A stretch of DNA of 64,000 nt, from the NCBI RefSeq assembly GCF_900102915.1, contig NZ_FNGG01000001.1, positions 310,001-374,000 of the forward strand. The letters run 5' to 3'. The stretch is from Salinimicrobium catena (GTDB lineage Bacteria; Bacteroidota; Bacteroidia; Flavobacteriales; Flavobacteriaceae). Position 1 is the first letter of the stretch; every line of letters starts with the position of its first letter. The position numbers and the translations under genes were made by a program. Under the pieces are notes generated by a model. The model made no database searches, was not told where the DNA came from, and worked only from the letters and a program-made list of their open reading frames with translations. This document shows, in pieces, positions 37,246 to 46,206 of the stretch.

Positions 37246-40053
37246 TTAAATGGCAAGAATATAATCTACCAGGTTCACTTCACGCGGAAGATCCATTTTT
37301 TTCCGCAAACGATATCGTTTAATTTCGACACTTTTTACAGAAATATTAAGAAGTGGTGCTATTTCCTTAGAAGATAAATTCAGTCTTAAATAGGCACACA
37401 ATTTCAGGTCGTTCGAGGTAAGATCTGGATGTTTGGCTTTTATCTTTTTAAAGAAATCCTTGTCGGCATTTGAAAAGGCTTTCTTGAAGAATTTCCAATT
37501 ATCCTCTCCATTAATATCCTGATCTATTTTCTTGATCACTGATCTTACCTCAGAAGATGATCCTGTCTCCTGTAATTTCTGTTTAATACTGGTAAGGAAT
37601 TCATTTTTCTTTATTAGGCTCATAGTGGAAACAGCCAGCTCTTTGCTCTTACCAGCCATTTCTTTCTCTAACTGCTCATTTTGAAGTTCCATGATCTTCT
37701 TTTCAGCCTCGAGATTTCTCATCCTTAAATTCTTTTCATTCTCTCTTATCCTCTTCTCCTGCTCTCTTTTATAGCCTAGATGAACAAGGAACAGAAAACC
37801 GAAGAATAACAGTACATAAGTTGCGATAGCCAAATTCCCAAGATACCAAGGTCGGCTGATCTCAAAATCATAAGAGGCCCCCGAAAAAAGTTCATTGCCA
37901 ATTTTTCCGCGTACTTCAAATGTGTAGTCTCCGAAAGGAAGGTTTTTAAAAGTGGCCGAAGGGTCAGGGCTCCAGTTACTCCAGCGGGAATTGAACCCTT
38001 TCAACCGGTAACTGTATACGGGCACCAGGAACTTTTTGTACTCTGTGAAGCCAAACTGGAACGTAAAATTATTCAGCTTATAATTAAAAGTACCGGCTTC
38101 TTTTCTGGAAATTGAGGTCTGATCTTCTTCAAGGCCGGAAACCAATACACGGTTTATTCTCAACTCATAATCTGCCAAAGGATCAGAAAGGCTTTGGTTG
38201 AATATTAAATAACCATCAACAAGCCCAAGAAGATAACGGCTTTCAGAAAGAGACGAAATATTCTCATACCCCTGCGGAATAGCTCTTAAAGCTTTGGGAA
38301 TAAAAATTGAATTGAGATCATATCCTTTTTTGAGCTGTGCCAGCTTTACATTCAAAAGCTGTGAATCTCCAAAGGTCCATATTTCGTTCTCCAGGCTTAC
38401 CACCCTCCCAGAAATGCGTTTATAGCCCTTCAGGATTTGAGCAAGCTCATTCTTTTCTGAAAAGGCATCATCTCCTTTTTGGTATTGAAAGATCTTGTTT
38501 CGAGAAGAAAAGTATAGCGTATCATTAAATTCAAAAATGCTGGAAGTAATTCCAATAGTGTTCTTAAAGGTATAATTCTTACTGGAGCTGATATTCCGAA
38601 GTGAATCCTCCAAAAGTATCCGGAACACCCCCTTGTGTTCGTTGCCTATCCATATCTCCCCGTTTTGTCGGGTCACTATATGTCGGGAAGAATGAGGAAA
38701 ATCCTTGACCATAGGATATTCGACAAAGCCTTCTTCTTCTCTTTTAAGCAAACTGAACCCGTTATAATGCCCCTGTATAAAATGTTCTTTGCGTCCCCAA
38801 TACTTTTTAACTGTCCAGGTTCCCAGGTGGTCAGAGATCTTTTTAGCTTCTTCTCCCTCTACCAAGAAGGTCCCGTTGTTGTGCCCCACGAAAATGTTTC
38901 CTTCCACCATTTGTATACTCCACACCTGCCCATTTGTACCGGGCATGAAGGTGAAATCATCATCTTCTAATTTTCTAAAATATAATCCCTGATTGGTACC
39001 CAGGTAAAGATGATCTTCTGTTTGCAAAGAGGTATATACCGTTCCTAACCTACCAATATTGTCCTGGAACAGCTTAAATGGGGAGTCCAGATTAATGACG
39101 CTTATCCCGTTATCCAGTCCGGTCCACACATTACCTTCCCGGTCTGGGAAAAGGCTAAGCACGGTATTGTTATTGAGTCCGTTCTCCTGCCTAAAATGAG
39201 AAACGATCTTTCCATCTCTTCCTGTGATATAGAGTCCGTTTTCCACACTACCCAGCACAAGCGACCCATCCTCAAGTTGCAAGGCAGAAAAAAGACTGAT
39301 CCCCGCCAGTTTTTCGGAAAGCTCAAGATTATAGGTTTCAAGCTCACTCCCTTCCCAACGGTAGAACTTTCCTCTACGGGAAACCATTTCAAGCCCGTTA
39401 TTGATTTGGCGCATCTCGATAATTTCTATACCATTTAGTTGGGATGCCGGTATAACTTTTTTCGCTTTTCCATTATCAATTTCAAAGAGTCCAACTTCAG
39501 GAATTGAAAAAAAGATTTTGTTGCCAGCCTTATACAGTCCTGTGACCGGTTCCTGAGCAGGCAGATCCAGTACTGAAAATTCCCCGCTTTTTGTATTAAA
39601 CAGGTAAATGCCTTCAAAACTTTGCAACACTACATCTTCTCCAACACTTTCAATGTGCCAGAACTGTTCCCCGTCCTTTATGGGTTTCGGAAATAAATCG
39701 GTTAGACTGGTGTAGGCCAATTGGCCATCGGGTTGCTTGAGCCAGTATCCCACTTCCATGTAAGCCCCCGTAAAGATATGCTCTCCAACTACCTTTACCG
39801 AACGCACAATGGTACGATTGGGCATTGGGTAAAGACTCCACTCCGCCCCATTATATTCCATGAGCCCACTACTGTTGGCAACGTAAATGTTTTTGTCCTC
39901 CCCCTGCGAGATCATCCAGTTCTGGTTACCGGCACCATAATCAACAGGGTCAAAATTCACCACAGGAGGCAATTCCTGTGCAGTCGCTCCAAGCGAGATC
40001 ATGAAAAGAAATGAAAGAAAGAAAGAAGAAATTGAGGTTTTTGGAGCGCCCAT
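37246..40053 (-). CDS. Membrane-spanning glucan-locus regulator (propeller, Y_Y_Y, LuxR-type HTH)
   Basis: 935 residues from ATG 40053. Signal segment (FFLSFLFMISLGATAQ), then periplasmic two-component-regulator propeller repeats (for example NTVLSLFPDREGNVWTGLDNGI) to about residue 660, a Y_Y_Y domain ending FKNLPFGDYTFEVRGK, one membrane helix (ATYVLLFFGFLFLVHLGY), a cytoplasmic coiled coil of about 60 residues, and a C-terminal HTH (LNLSSKEIAPLLNISVKSVEIKRYRLRKKM). It lacks histidine-kinase and receiver domains, so periplasmic glycan sensing must pass to DNA binding within one chain. It is the probable activator of the susC operon. Confidence 0.88.
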   Translation of the reverse strand: MGAPKTSISSFFLSFLFMISLGATAQELPPVVNFDPVDYGAGNQNWMISQGEDKNIYVANSSGLMEYNGAEWSLYPMPNRTIVRSVKVVGEHIFTGAYMEVGYWLKQPDGQLAYTSLTDLFPKPIKDGEQFWHIESVGEDVVLQSFEGIYLFNTKSGEFSVLDLPAQEPVTGLYKAGNKIFFSIPEVGLFEIDNGKAKKVIPASQLNGIEIIEMRQINNGLEMVSRRGKFYRWEGSELETYNLELSEKLAGISLFSALQLEDGSLVLGSVENGLYITGRDGKIVSHFRQENGLNNNTVLSLFPDREGNVWTGLDNGISVINLDSPFKLFQDNIGRLGTVYTSLQTEDHLYLGTNQGLYFRKLEDDDFTFMPGTNGQVWSIQMVEGNIFVGHNNGTFLVEGEEAKKISDHLGTWTVKKYWGRKEHFIQGHYNGFSLLKREEEGFVEYPMVKDFPHSSRHIVTRQNGEIWIGNEHKGVFRILLEDSLRNISSSKNYTFKNTIGITSSIFEFNDTLYFSSRNKIFQYQKGDDAFSEKNELAQILKGYKRISGRVVSLENEIWTFGDSQLLNVKLAQLKKGYDLNSIFIPKALRAIPQGYENISSLSESRYLLGLVDGYLIFNQSLSDPLADYELRINRVLVSGLEEDQTSISRKEAGTFNYKLNNFTFQFGFTEYKKFLVPVYSYRLKGFNSRWSNWSPDPSATFKNLPFGDYTFEVRGKIGNELFSGASYDFEISRPWYLGNLAIATYVLLFFGFLFLVHLGYKREQEKRIRENEKNLRMRNLEAEKKIMELQNEQLEKEMAGKSKELAVSTMSLIKKNEFLTSIKQKLQETGSSSEVRSVIKKIDQDINGEDNWKFFKKAFSNADKDFFKKIKAKHPDLTSNDLKLCAYLRLNLSSKEIAPLLNISVKSVEIKRYRLRKKMDLPREVNLVDYILAI

Positions 40054-40221
40054 AAGATTTTCAGGTTCAGTACAAATATAACCGCAAAATCGCTTTATGA
40101 AAACTTTTAGGGAAAGCATTTCTCAACTGTTATAATGCGTTAAATATTTCTGCTATGCACGCAATTTTTTTGAAATTGAATCCTCCTGAAAACAGAACAA
40201 AAAATTACTATCGGTTCATAT

Positions 40222-43200
40222 ATGCTTTCTTCACAGGTAAATGAGAACTTGTTGCGTTCGCTCCTCATCTTATGTACAATTTTCTTTTATGTCTCTCCTA
40301 CCTTAGCGCAGGACAGCATCTTTCAAAATAAAAAAATATCCCACAGTTTCTATATCACTGCTAATACAGGTGACAGCAAAGAAACCAAAGTGCTAGAGGC
40401 CATTACCAAAGCTGCAAAGAACGATAAAGCTTCCAGTGTGTTGCTACTGGGAAATGTCACCAGGGAAAATGGTTATCCAAACGAGCAGGGCGAAAGGGAG
40501 GCTGTAAAATCTTTTCTTCGGAAAGATCTTCTGCATCCACTAAGATCTTTCAGCGGAAAAATTTTTCTCACTCCCGGGGAAAACGAATGGAACAGGGATG
40601 CACCGCAAAGCATTGACGATCTCGAATCTTTTTTGCAGGATAACAGTAATTCTGAATTTTGGCCCGACGACGGCTGCCCCATTGAAAGGGAATCCATCAA
40701 CGATCTCATCGAACTGGTTAGCGTTGATTCTCAATGGTTCCTGGAAGATTGGGACAAGTACCCAAAAATGAACTCTGACTGCGACTATAAAACCCGGGAA
40801 GAATTTTTTACCGAGTTCAAGGATGATCTAAAAGACAGCCATGGGAAGGTCATAATAGTCGCGGTGCATCACCCGGTGATGAGCAGCAGCCGCATCCCTT
40901 TTTTCAGCAGGATCACGGGTGCATCGCCGATTCATTTTGAAAGCAATCAGCAGAAAGAATTGAGGGGAAAACTTGAGACTTTGGCCAGCCTTTTTGAAGA
41001 TGTCATTTTTGTTTCCGGGAACCATAGAAACCTTCAGTATCTCTACAACGGCCGCAATCCGCAGATCATCAGCGGGGCTGCAGCAGGTACCCAACCTGCA
41101 AGGACAAAGGGAGATGCGCTGTTCACTTCAGCAGAAAAAGGATATGCAAAATTCACCATTTTTGAAGATGGTTCTTCCGCAGTGCAGTTTTTTGAACTGA
41201 ACAAGGAAGAACCGGTTTATGCGCATTCCATAGCAAGAGAAAGGCCTACCCTTGATGAGCTGGATATTGAATATGCAGATATGCCCGAAAAACAGGTTTC
41301 TTCCATCTACACTCCTGAAGAAACGAAAAAGACCCACCTGTATGAATGGCTTTGGGGCAGCCGCTACAGGAAAGTCTACAGCCAGCCCATAGAAGCCCCG
41401 GTCCTGGCCCTGGATTCTCTTAGGCCTATTTCTGAAGGAGGCGGCCAGCAGTCGAGGAGCCTTAGGCTTATCAACGATTCTCAAAATGAATACACCCTGA
41501 GGGCCATGAGAAAAGACCCTCTGCAATACCTGCAGGCCGACGTGGTCAAGACCAATTTTATAGAAGAGTTCCTTCAAAATACCATTGCACAGCGTTTTGT
41601 TGCAGATTTTTTCACCACAGCCCATCCATATGCACCATTCGCAGTGAACGATCTCTCCACAGCACTTGACATTCACCACGCAAACCCAAAGATCTATTAT
41701 GTGCCCAAACAGAAGGGGCTGGATATCTATAACGAAGATTACGGCAATGCGCTTTTCATGCTGGAAGAACATGTAGGGGATGAAAACAAGGAATTCAAAA
41801 CATTTGGGTCACCAGACAACATTATCAGCACTGCAGACCTGTTGCTGAAGTTGCGGGAAACCAAACAGGCATACGTAGACCAGGAAATGTACCTGCGGGC
41901 GCGTATTTTTGACATGCTCATCGGCGACTGGGATCGTCATAGTGATCAGTGGCGGTGGGCTGCTTATAATGAGAACGGGAAAACCCGTTATGAACCCATA
42001 CCCCGAGACCGTGATCATGCTTTCTCCAAATACGACGGTGCCTTGCTGCCCATTATAAAGTCGGCAGTGCCATTGCTTCGGAAAATGCAGAGTTACGATG
42101 AAAGCCTTAAAAGTGCCAAATGGTTCAACTGGTCAGGATATCCTCTAGATCTGAGGTTCATAAAAGAAACCGAATGGGAAAAATGGCAGGAACAGGTCAA
42201 ATACATCCAGGAAAATCTCACCGATGAGGTGATCGAAGAGGCTTTTGCCGGGCTTCCGAAGGAGGTGGTAGACAACAAAGATATCACCATGATCAAAGAG
42301 AACCTGAAAAAGCGCCGAGGAAATTTGGCCGAAATCGCACGTGATTATTTAGAATATCTGCAGGAATTTCAGACCATCACGGGAACCGATGAAGACGACC
42401 ATTTCAGGATAACGCGGAAAGAAAACGGAGTTACCGAAGTGGTCATTCAAAAAGAGGATAAAGAGATCTTCTCCAAAACATATTCTTCCGAAGAAACAGA
42501 CGAAATATGGCTTTACGGCCTTGATGGCGATGATGAATTCGTTCTGGAAGGAGAGGCTGATGATCTTATTGAATTGAAGATCATTGGCGGGTATGAGGAG
42601 GATACTTATCATTTCAGGAATCCTCGAAAGGCCAAACTTTATGATTATAAAAGCAACGAAAGCATTATTACTAATCCGGCTTCAAGAAAGTGGCTGGTAG
42701 ATTCTTACGACATCAACCAGTTTCATTACCTCAAGAGAAAATACTCCGAGAATAAGCTCATGCCGGTGCTAGATTACGTGACAGATGCCGGTTTCACTTT
42801 AGGCGTAAAAGACATTTACACTACTTATGGCCTGTCCACCAATCCCTTTACCACGCAATATATTTTTAGCGCCCAGTATTTTTTTGCCAGCCAGGGTTAT
42901 GAACTCAATGCCTCGGCAGAATTTGCCAATGTTTTCTACAAATGGAACTTTAAGCTGGAAGGCCGGTATTCGAGTCCCAATTATTTCATCAACTACTTTG
43001 GTACCGGCAACGATACCCAATATGATCGTGATGAGGTAGAAAGAAGGTATAACCGGGTAAAGCTCGAACAAAGTTCTTTCAAGCCATCCCTGGTTTGGCG
43101 CAGTGATGCGGAAGCTTTTTTCTCTATTGGCCCCACACTTGAAACCGTGCAGGTTAGATATCGAGAAAACACCTTTTTAGCTGATGTTTTTTCTCCGGAA

Positions 43201-43788
43201 AATCCTGTTTTTGACCACCAGTTATATGCCGGGGGTGAAGCGGAATACTTTTACGAGAACAAGAACAATCCGTCTTATCCCAGTCTGGGAAGCCGACTAG
43301 ACGTGATAGCCGGATACAAGCAGAACATTGATGAGAACAACAACGAATTTGGGTACCTGAAGCCGTCATTTTCTATAGACTATCCCTTGATCCCAAGCGG
43401 TTTCGCGGTTATCGCCACAAAAGTGGGAGGTACGGCCATAATGGGTGACAACTATGAATTTTACCATGCGGCCACCCTGGGTGGGAACAGGAGTTTGCGA
43501 GGTTACAGGAACCATCGTTTTAATGGAAAATATTCCTTTTACCACAGCACCGACCTGCGCACTGCACTTGGCTTAATAAGAACCGATTTTATTCCCCTGA
43601 TCGTGGGAGTAAGTGCGGGCTTTGATTACGGCCGGGTCTGGACCGAAGATGACGCCACCCACAAATGGCATAACAACTACGGTGGATCTGTATGGATCAA
43701 CGGCTTTTATGCACTCACTGCGAACTTAGGTTACTATCATGGAGGTGACGGCAACCGACTCACCTTTACCGTCAACTTTAAATATTAA
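40222..43788 (+). CDS. Degenerate metallophosphoesterase domain fused to a BamA/TamA-like outer-membrane barrel
   Basis: 1188 residues. A signal peptide (to about residue 30) is followed by a calcineurin-like fold to about residue 340. Its metal motifs are altered: FYITANTGD in place of the first Asp motif, LLLGNVT for GDN, TPGENEW for GNHDW and SGNHRNLQY for GHxHNLQ; only VAVHHPV is kept. The middle (about 400-850) has a kinase-like DRHSDQWRWAAYNE and PRDRDHAFSKYDG. The C-terminal third is a barrel with GGNRSLRGYRNHRFNGKYS, the RGY signature of Omp85 proteins. Catalysis by the phosphatase part is unlikely. Confidence 0.85.
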   Translation: MLSSQVNENLLRSLLILCTIFFYVSPTLAQDSIFQNKKISHSFYITANTGDSKETKVLEAITKAAKNDKASSVLLLGNVTRENGYPNEQGEREAVKSFLRKDLLHPLRSFSGKIFLTPGENEWNRDAPQSIDDLESFLQDNSNSEFWPDDGCPIERESINDLIELVSVDSQWFLEDWDKYPKMNSDCDYKTREEFFTEFKDDLKDSHGKVIIVAVHHPVMSSSRIPFFSRITGASPIHFESNQQKELRGKLETLASLFEDVIFVSGNHRNLQYLYNGRNPQIISGAAAGTQPARTKGDALFTSAEKGYAKFTIFEDGSSAVQFFELNKEEPVYAHSIARERPTLDELDIEYADMPEKQVSSIYTPEETKKTHLYEWLWGSRYRKVYSQPIEAPVLALDSLRPISEGGGQQSRSLRLINDSQNEYTLRAMRKDPLQYLQADVVKTNFIEEFLQNTIAQRFVADFFTTAHPYAPFAVNDLSTALDIHHANPKIYYVPKQKGLDIYNEDYGNALFMLEEHVGDENKEFKTFGSPDNIISTADLLLKLRETKQAYVDQEMYLRARIFDMLIGDWDRHSDQWRWAAYNENGKTRYEPIPRDRDHAFSKYDGALLPIIKSAVPLLRKMQSYDESLKSAKWFNWSGYPLDLRFIKETEWEKWQEQVKYIQENLTDEVIEEAFAGLPKEVVDNKDITMIKENLKKRRGNLAEIARDYLEYLQEFQTITGTDEDDHFRITRKENGVTEVVIQKEDKEIFSKTYSSEETDEIWLYGLDGDDEFVLEGEADDLIELKIIGGYEEDTYHFRNPRKAKLYDYKSNESIITNPASRKWLVDSYDINQFHYLKRKYSENKLMPVLDYVTDAGFTLGVKDIYTTYGLSTNPFTTQYIFSAQYFFASQGYELNASAEFANVFYKWNFKLEGRYSSPNYFINYFGTGNDTQYDRDEVERRYNRVKLEQSSFKPSLVWRSDAEAFFSIGPTLETVQVRYRENTFLADVFSPENPVFDHQLYAGGEAEYFYENKNNPSYPSLGSRLDVIAGYKQNIDENNNEFGYLKPSFSIDYPLIPSGFAVIATKVGGTAIMGDNYEFYHAATLGGNRSLRGYRNHRFNGKYSFYHSTDLRTALGLIRTDFIPLIVGVSAGFDYGRVWTEDDATHKWHNNYGGSVWINGFYALTANLGYYHGGDGNRLTFTVNFKY

Positions 43789-43794
43789 AAAAGA

Positions 43795-43822
43795 AACCGG
43801 CTGTAAAATAGCCGGCTTCTGC
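43795..43822. terminator. Terminator between convergent genes
   Basis: CCGGCT and AGCCGG form the stem. Read on the minus strand it ends TTTCTTTTTT, so it mainly serves the DsrE operon; the plus-strand tail is poor in T. Confidence 0.65.
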
Positions 43823-43883
43823 CACCATCCTCTATCAAAATAAAAAACAGAGATCAAACATTATTAATAGAGTCCGTTGCCTC

Positions 43884-44360
43884 TTATATGAATAGCATTT
43901 GGGTTCCTTCCTGGTCAGCCTGGTTATAGAAATCACCAATGGTCAATATTCCATCAAGGTCATCAATTAGATCCTTTTCTTTAAGATGGAACATGTCTAC
44001 AGCCAGTTTACATGCCCAGAGCTTTACCCCTGATGCAGAAAGTATCTCAAGGAATTCGTCCACCGGAGGCATGTCCAGTTTTTCCATTTCTTTTTTCATC
44101 ATTTTGGTCGCCAGGGCTTCCATTCCCGGGAGGCCTCCTACCATGGTAGGAATGTGCATGGCCGGGTTACCCACAGTGGCCACATGTAAGCCATTCATTT
44201 TTTTCTTTTGTATGGCTTCAAGTCCAAAGAACGTAAAGAATATTTCAGCTTCAATGCCTTCCATCCTGGCACCGTTTGCCATTATAAAAGCTGCATATAC
44301 ATTCTCTATGGTCGCCTTTGATAAGATGAAGAGCATCTTTTTTACTTTAGTCTTGCTCAT
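43884..44360 (-). CDS. DsrE/DsrF/DrsH-like family protein
   Basis: 158 residues with the DsrE fold: KKMLFILSKATIENVYAAFIMANGAR, then AEIFFTFFGLEAI and a conserved Cys in VKLWACKLAVDMF, the usual sulfur-carrying position of DsrE2-type proteins. Such proteins pass sulfane sulfur between partners. Last gene of the operon with the TusE-like protein and sulfide:quinone oxidoreductase, suggesting it handles persulfide made by sulfide oxidation. Confidence 0.87.
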   Translation of the reverse strand: MSKTKVKKMLFILSKATIENVYAAFIMANGARMEGIEAEIFFTFFGLEAIQKKKMNGLHVATVGNPAMHIPTMVGGLPGMEALATKMMKKEMEKLDMPPVDEFLEILSASGVKLWACKLAVDMFHLKEKDLIDDLDGILTIGDFYNQADQEGTQMLFI

Positions 44361-44375
44361 TTTAGTAGGTTTAAA

Positions 44376-44681
44376 TTATATACAACTTTTAGGTTTAGGC
44401 ACTCCCGCGATCTTGGTAGATATTTTTAGAGGTCCGCCGGGGAAAAGTGCATAGAATTCTTTGATGTCCAGCACCCCGCTTTTTTTAATACCTCTAATAG
44501 ATAAAGCCTTATCTGCTTTCACCTGGTCCTGAAGCCACTCGATCACTTCCCAGTGACGAGGGGTCATTGTGATCCCTTCGGCCTGTGCTATTTGTTCACC
44601 GACTTCCCTGTTCCATTCAGAAAAATCTAATAAGTATCCTTCTTCGTTTACTCTTACGTTTGTTCCTGCTAAAGTTTCCAT
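44376..44681 (-). CDS. TusE/DsrC-family sulfur carrier
   Basis: 101 residues. MTPRHWEVIEWLQDQ and ALSIRGIKKSG are family motifs and the end is KIAGVPKPKSCI. The C-terminal Cys (Cys100) is present. The upstream Cys that true DsrC has 11 residues earlier is Thr here, so a DsrC-style disulfide trisulfide cycle is unlikely and the protein fits the single-Cys TusE branch. It lies 25 bases after the quinone oxidoreductase gene. Confidence 0.88.
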   Translation of the reverse strand: METLAGTNVRVNEEGYLLDFSEWNREVGEQIAQAEGITMTPRHWEVIEWLQDQVKADKALSIRGIKKSGVLDIKEFYALFPGGPLKISTKIAGVPKPKSCI

Positions 44682-44706
44682 GATTTTAAATTTTAAAGTT
44701 ATTGAT

Positions 44707-45936
44707 CTATAGTTTTTTACCTTTTGTACTCATATTTCGGCTCACCAGAGGAATTGGGATCCCTTTCAGCAGCATGTTCCAGTAGATCCATCTAAAGGCG
44801 AGCTTGCCCCAGTGATTGAACACGCTCTCTTTGAGCAACTTTAAGGGTCCTATTCCGGGTACAGGGAAAGTTCCTTCCACCGGTTCCTGTTTATAGTTGA
44901 AGTCAATAAGAAGCGCTTTGTTCTTTCCGGTTTCAATAAAACAGTTGGCGTGGCCGTCAAATTCGGGTTTAAGTGGTTTTCCTTCTATGTAAAGAAGAAT
45001 ATTATCTGTTAATGTTTCAGCTTCAAAATGCGCTACCGAACCGGCTTTTGAGGCCGGCACATTGGTAGCGTCACCTATCACGAAAACATTCTCATATTCT
45101 TTTGATTGAAGCGTATTATGGTCGGTGGGCACAAAGTTCAGGTCATCACCCATTCCGGAGCGGGCTATCACCTCATCTCCCATGTTAGTTGGAATGGTGA
45201 CCAGCAGGTCATATTCCACTTCTCTTCCGCCGTAATCAATGATCTTGTTATTATCATTATCCACGCTTTCTATCGCAAAATCTATCTCCAGGTTAATGTT
45301 CTTCTCTTTCATGAGATAACCAAGGGCCGCGGAACTCTTTTCTTTGGTAAATGCTCCGGAAAGCGGAGTGACATAAGTCAGGTCAACTTTGTCGCGCATC
45401 CCCTTCTTCTGAAAATAAGAATCGGCTAAAAAGGCGAATTCCAGAGGCGCTACGGGACATTTTATAGGCATCTCGGTTAAATGAACTACCATTTTTCCGC
45501 CTTCCCAGGTTCTTAGTTTATTCCGAAGGGCCAGTGCACCTTCATAAGTATAGAAGTCAAAAACATTTTTATGCCAATTCTTACCCTTCATTCCTTCCAC
45601 CTCTTCCGGGGCTATTTTTGAACCTGTCGCAATGATCAAAAGATCATAATGAAGCGTCTCATCTTCCAGCTGCACTTTACTGTCTTCCGGAAAGATCTGC
45701 TCAATCTTTTTCTGAACATAGTTCACTCCCTTGGGGATGAATTTTTTCCCCGGTTTTTTCACCTGATCCTCAGTATAAATATCAAAAGGAAGGAATAAGA
45801 AACCGGGCTGATAGTAGTGCGTTTTGTACTGGTCCACAATAGTTATGTTCCAATCAGATCGTTTTAATTTGGGCCTTAGATGGTTGGCCATCATGGTACC
45901 TGCGGTACCGGCGCCAAGAATCACTAAATTTTTCAT
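44707..45936 (-). CDS. Sulfide:quinone oxidoreductase (FAD)
   Basis: 409 residues. FAD-binding VILGAGTAGTMMANHL at the N-terminus, IIATGSKIAP in the middle and VFVIGDATNVPASKAG at the second FAD contact. Only two Cys remain: Cys160 in MPIKCPVAPLEF and Cys332 in GHANCFIETG, the pair expected to carry the persulfide. A C-terminal amphipathic region (WGKLAFRWIYWNMLL) should bind the membrane. It oxidises sulfide at the membrane and passes electrons to quinone. It leads the operon with TusE-like and DsrE proteins. Confidence 0.92.
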   Translation of the reverse strand: MKNLVILGAGTAGTMMANHLRPKLKRSDWNITIVDQYKTHYYQPGFLFLPFDIYTEDQVKKPGKKFIPKGVNYVQKKIEQIFPEDSKVQLEDETLHYDLLIIATGSKIAPEEVEGMKGKNWHKNVFDFYTYEGALALRNKLRTWEGGKMVVHLTEMPIKCPVAPLEFAFLADSYFQKKGMRDKVDLTYVTPLSGAFTKEKSSAALGYLMKEKNINLEIDFAIESVDNDNNKIIDYGGREVEYDLLVTIPTNMGDEVIARSGMGDDLNFVPTDHNTLQSKEYENVFVIGDATNVPASKAGSVAHFEAETLTDNILLYIEGKPLKPEFDGHANCFIETGKNKALLIDFNYKQEPVEGTFPVPGIGPLKLLKESVFNHWGKLAFRWIYWNMLLKGIPIPLVSRNMSTKGKKL

Positions 45937-45962
45937 GATGATCTCTGTTTTTAATTCTGATA

Positions 45963-46006
45963 TAAAGGTACTGCTCAGGCCTCCCGGTAATTGTAACTTT
46001 TGTTAC
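45963..46006 (-). promoter_or_regulatory. Probable promoter and GTAAC-N4-GTTAC operator of the sulfide operon
   Basis: On the minus strand TACCTTTA (45970-45963) resembles TAnnTTTG. The perfect palindrome GTAAC-TTTT-GTTAC lies at 45993-46006, its centre about 40 bases upstream of the predicted start of transcription. That spacing suits class II activation by a CRP/FNR-family protein; identity of the protein is unknown. Confidence 0.45.
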
Positions 46007-46026
46007 GTTAACCCTTTTTTATTAGC

Positions 46027-46050
46027 AAAAACTGACTAAAATCAGTTTTT
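46027..46050. promoter_or_regulatory. Second palindrome upstream of the sulfide operon
   Basis: AAAAACTGA and TCAGTTTTT flank CTAAAA. It is centred 39 bases from the first palindrome. It may be a second operator, or a backup terminator because a T run follows on either strand. Confidence 0.35.
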
Positions 46051-46156
46051 TGAGCAGATATCATTAAATTCCTAGCTCTCGAGATAAATTATATCCATCG
46101 TTCACTTTTAATATTAAAAAGGACCGGCATCAGTTTCCGCAGAAAATTTTCCATAA

Positions 46157-46183
46157 AAAAACCCGGATCTAACGATCCGGGTT
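46157..46183 (-). terminator. Terminator after the SYLF gene
   Basis: AACCCGGATC pairs with GATCCGGGTT around a TAAC loop, followed by T7 on the minus strand. Confidence 0.88.
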
Positions 46184-46206
46184 GTTCATTTTTAAATCTA
46201 TTTAAT

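Noticed and set aside
41128-41772. 214-codon minus-strand frame
   Set aside because: Lies wholly opposite the barrel fusion gene, which has much stronger domain support.
46027-46050. Terminator only
   Set aside because: Could be a terminator, but no gene reads into it directly after the SYLF terminator at 46157, so it is listed as a possible operator instead.
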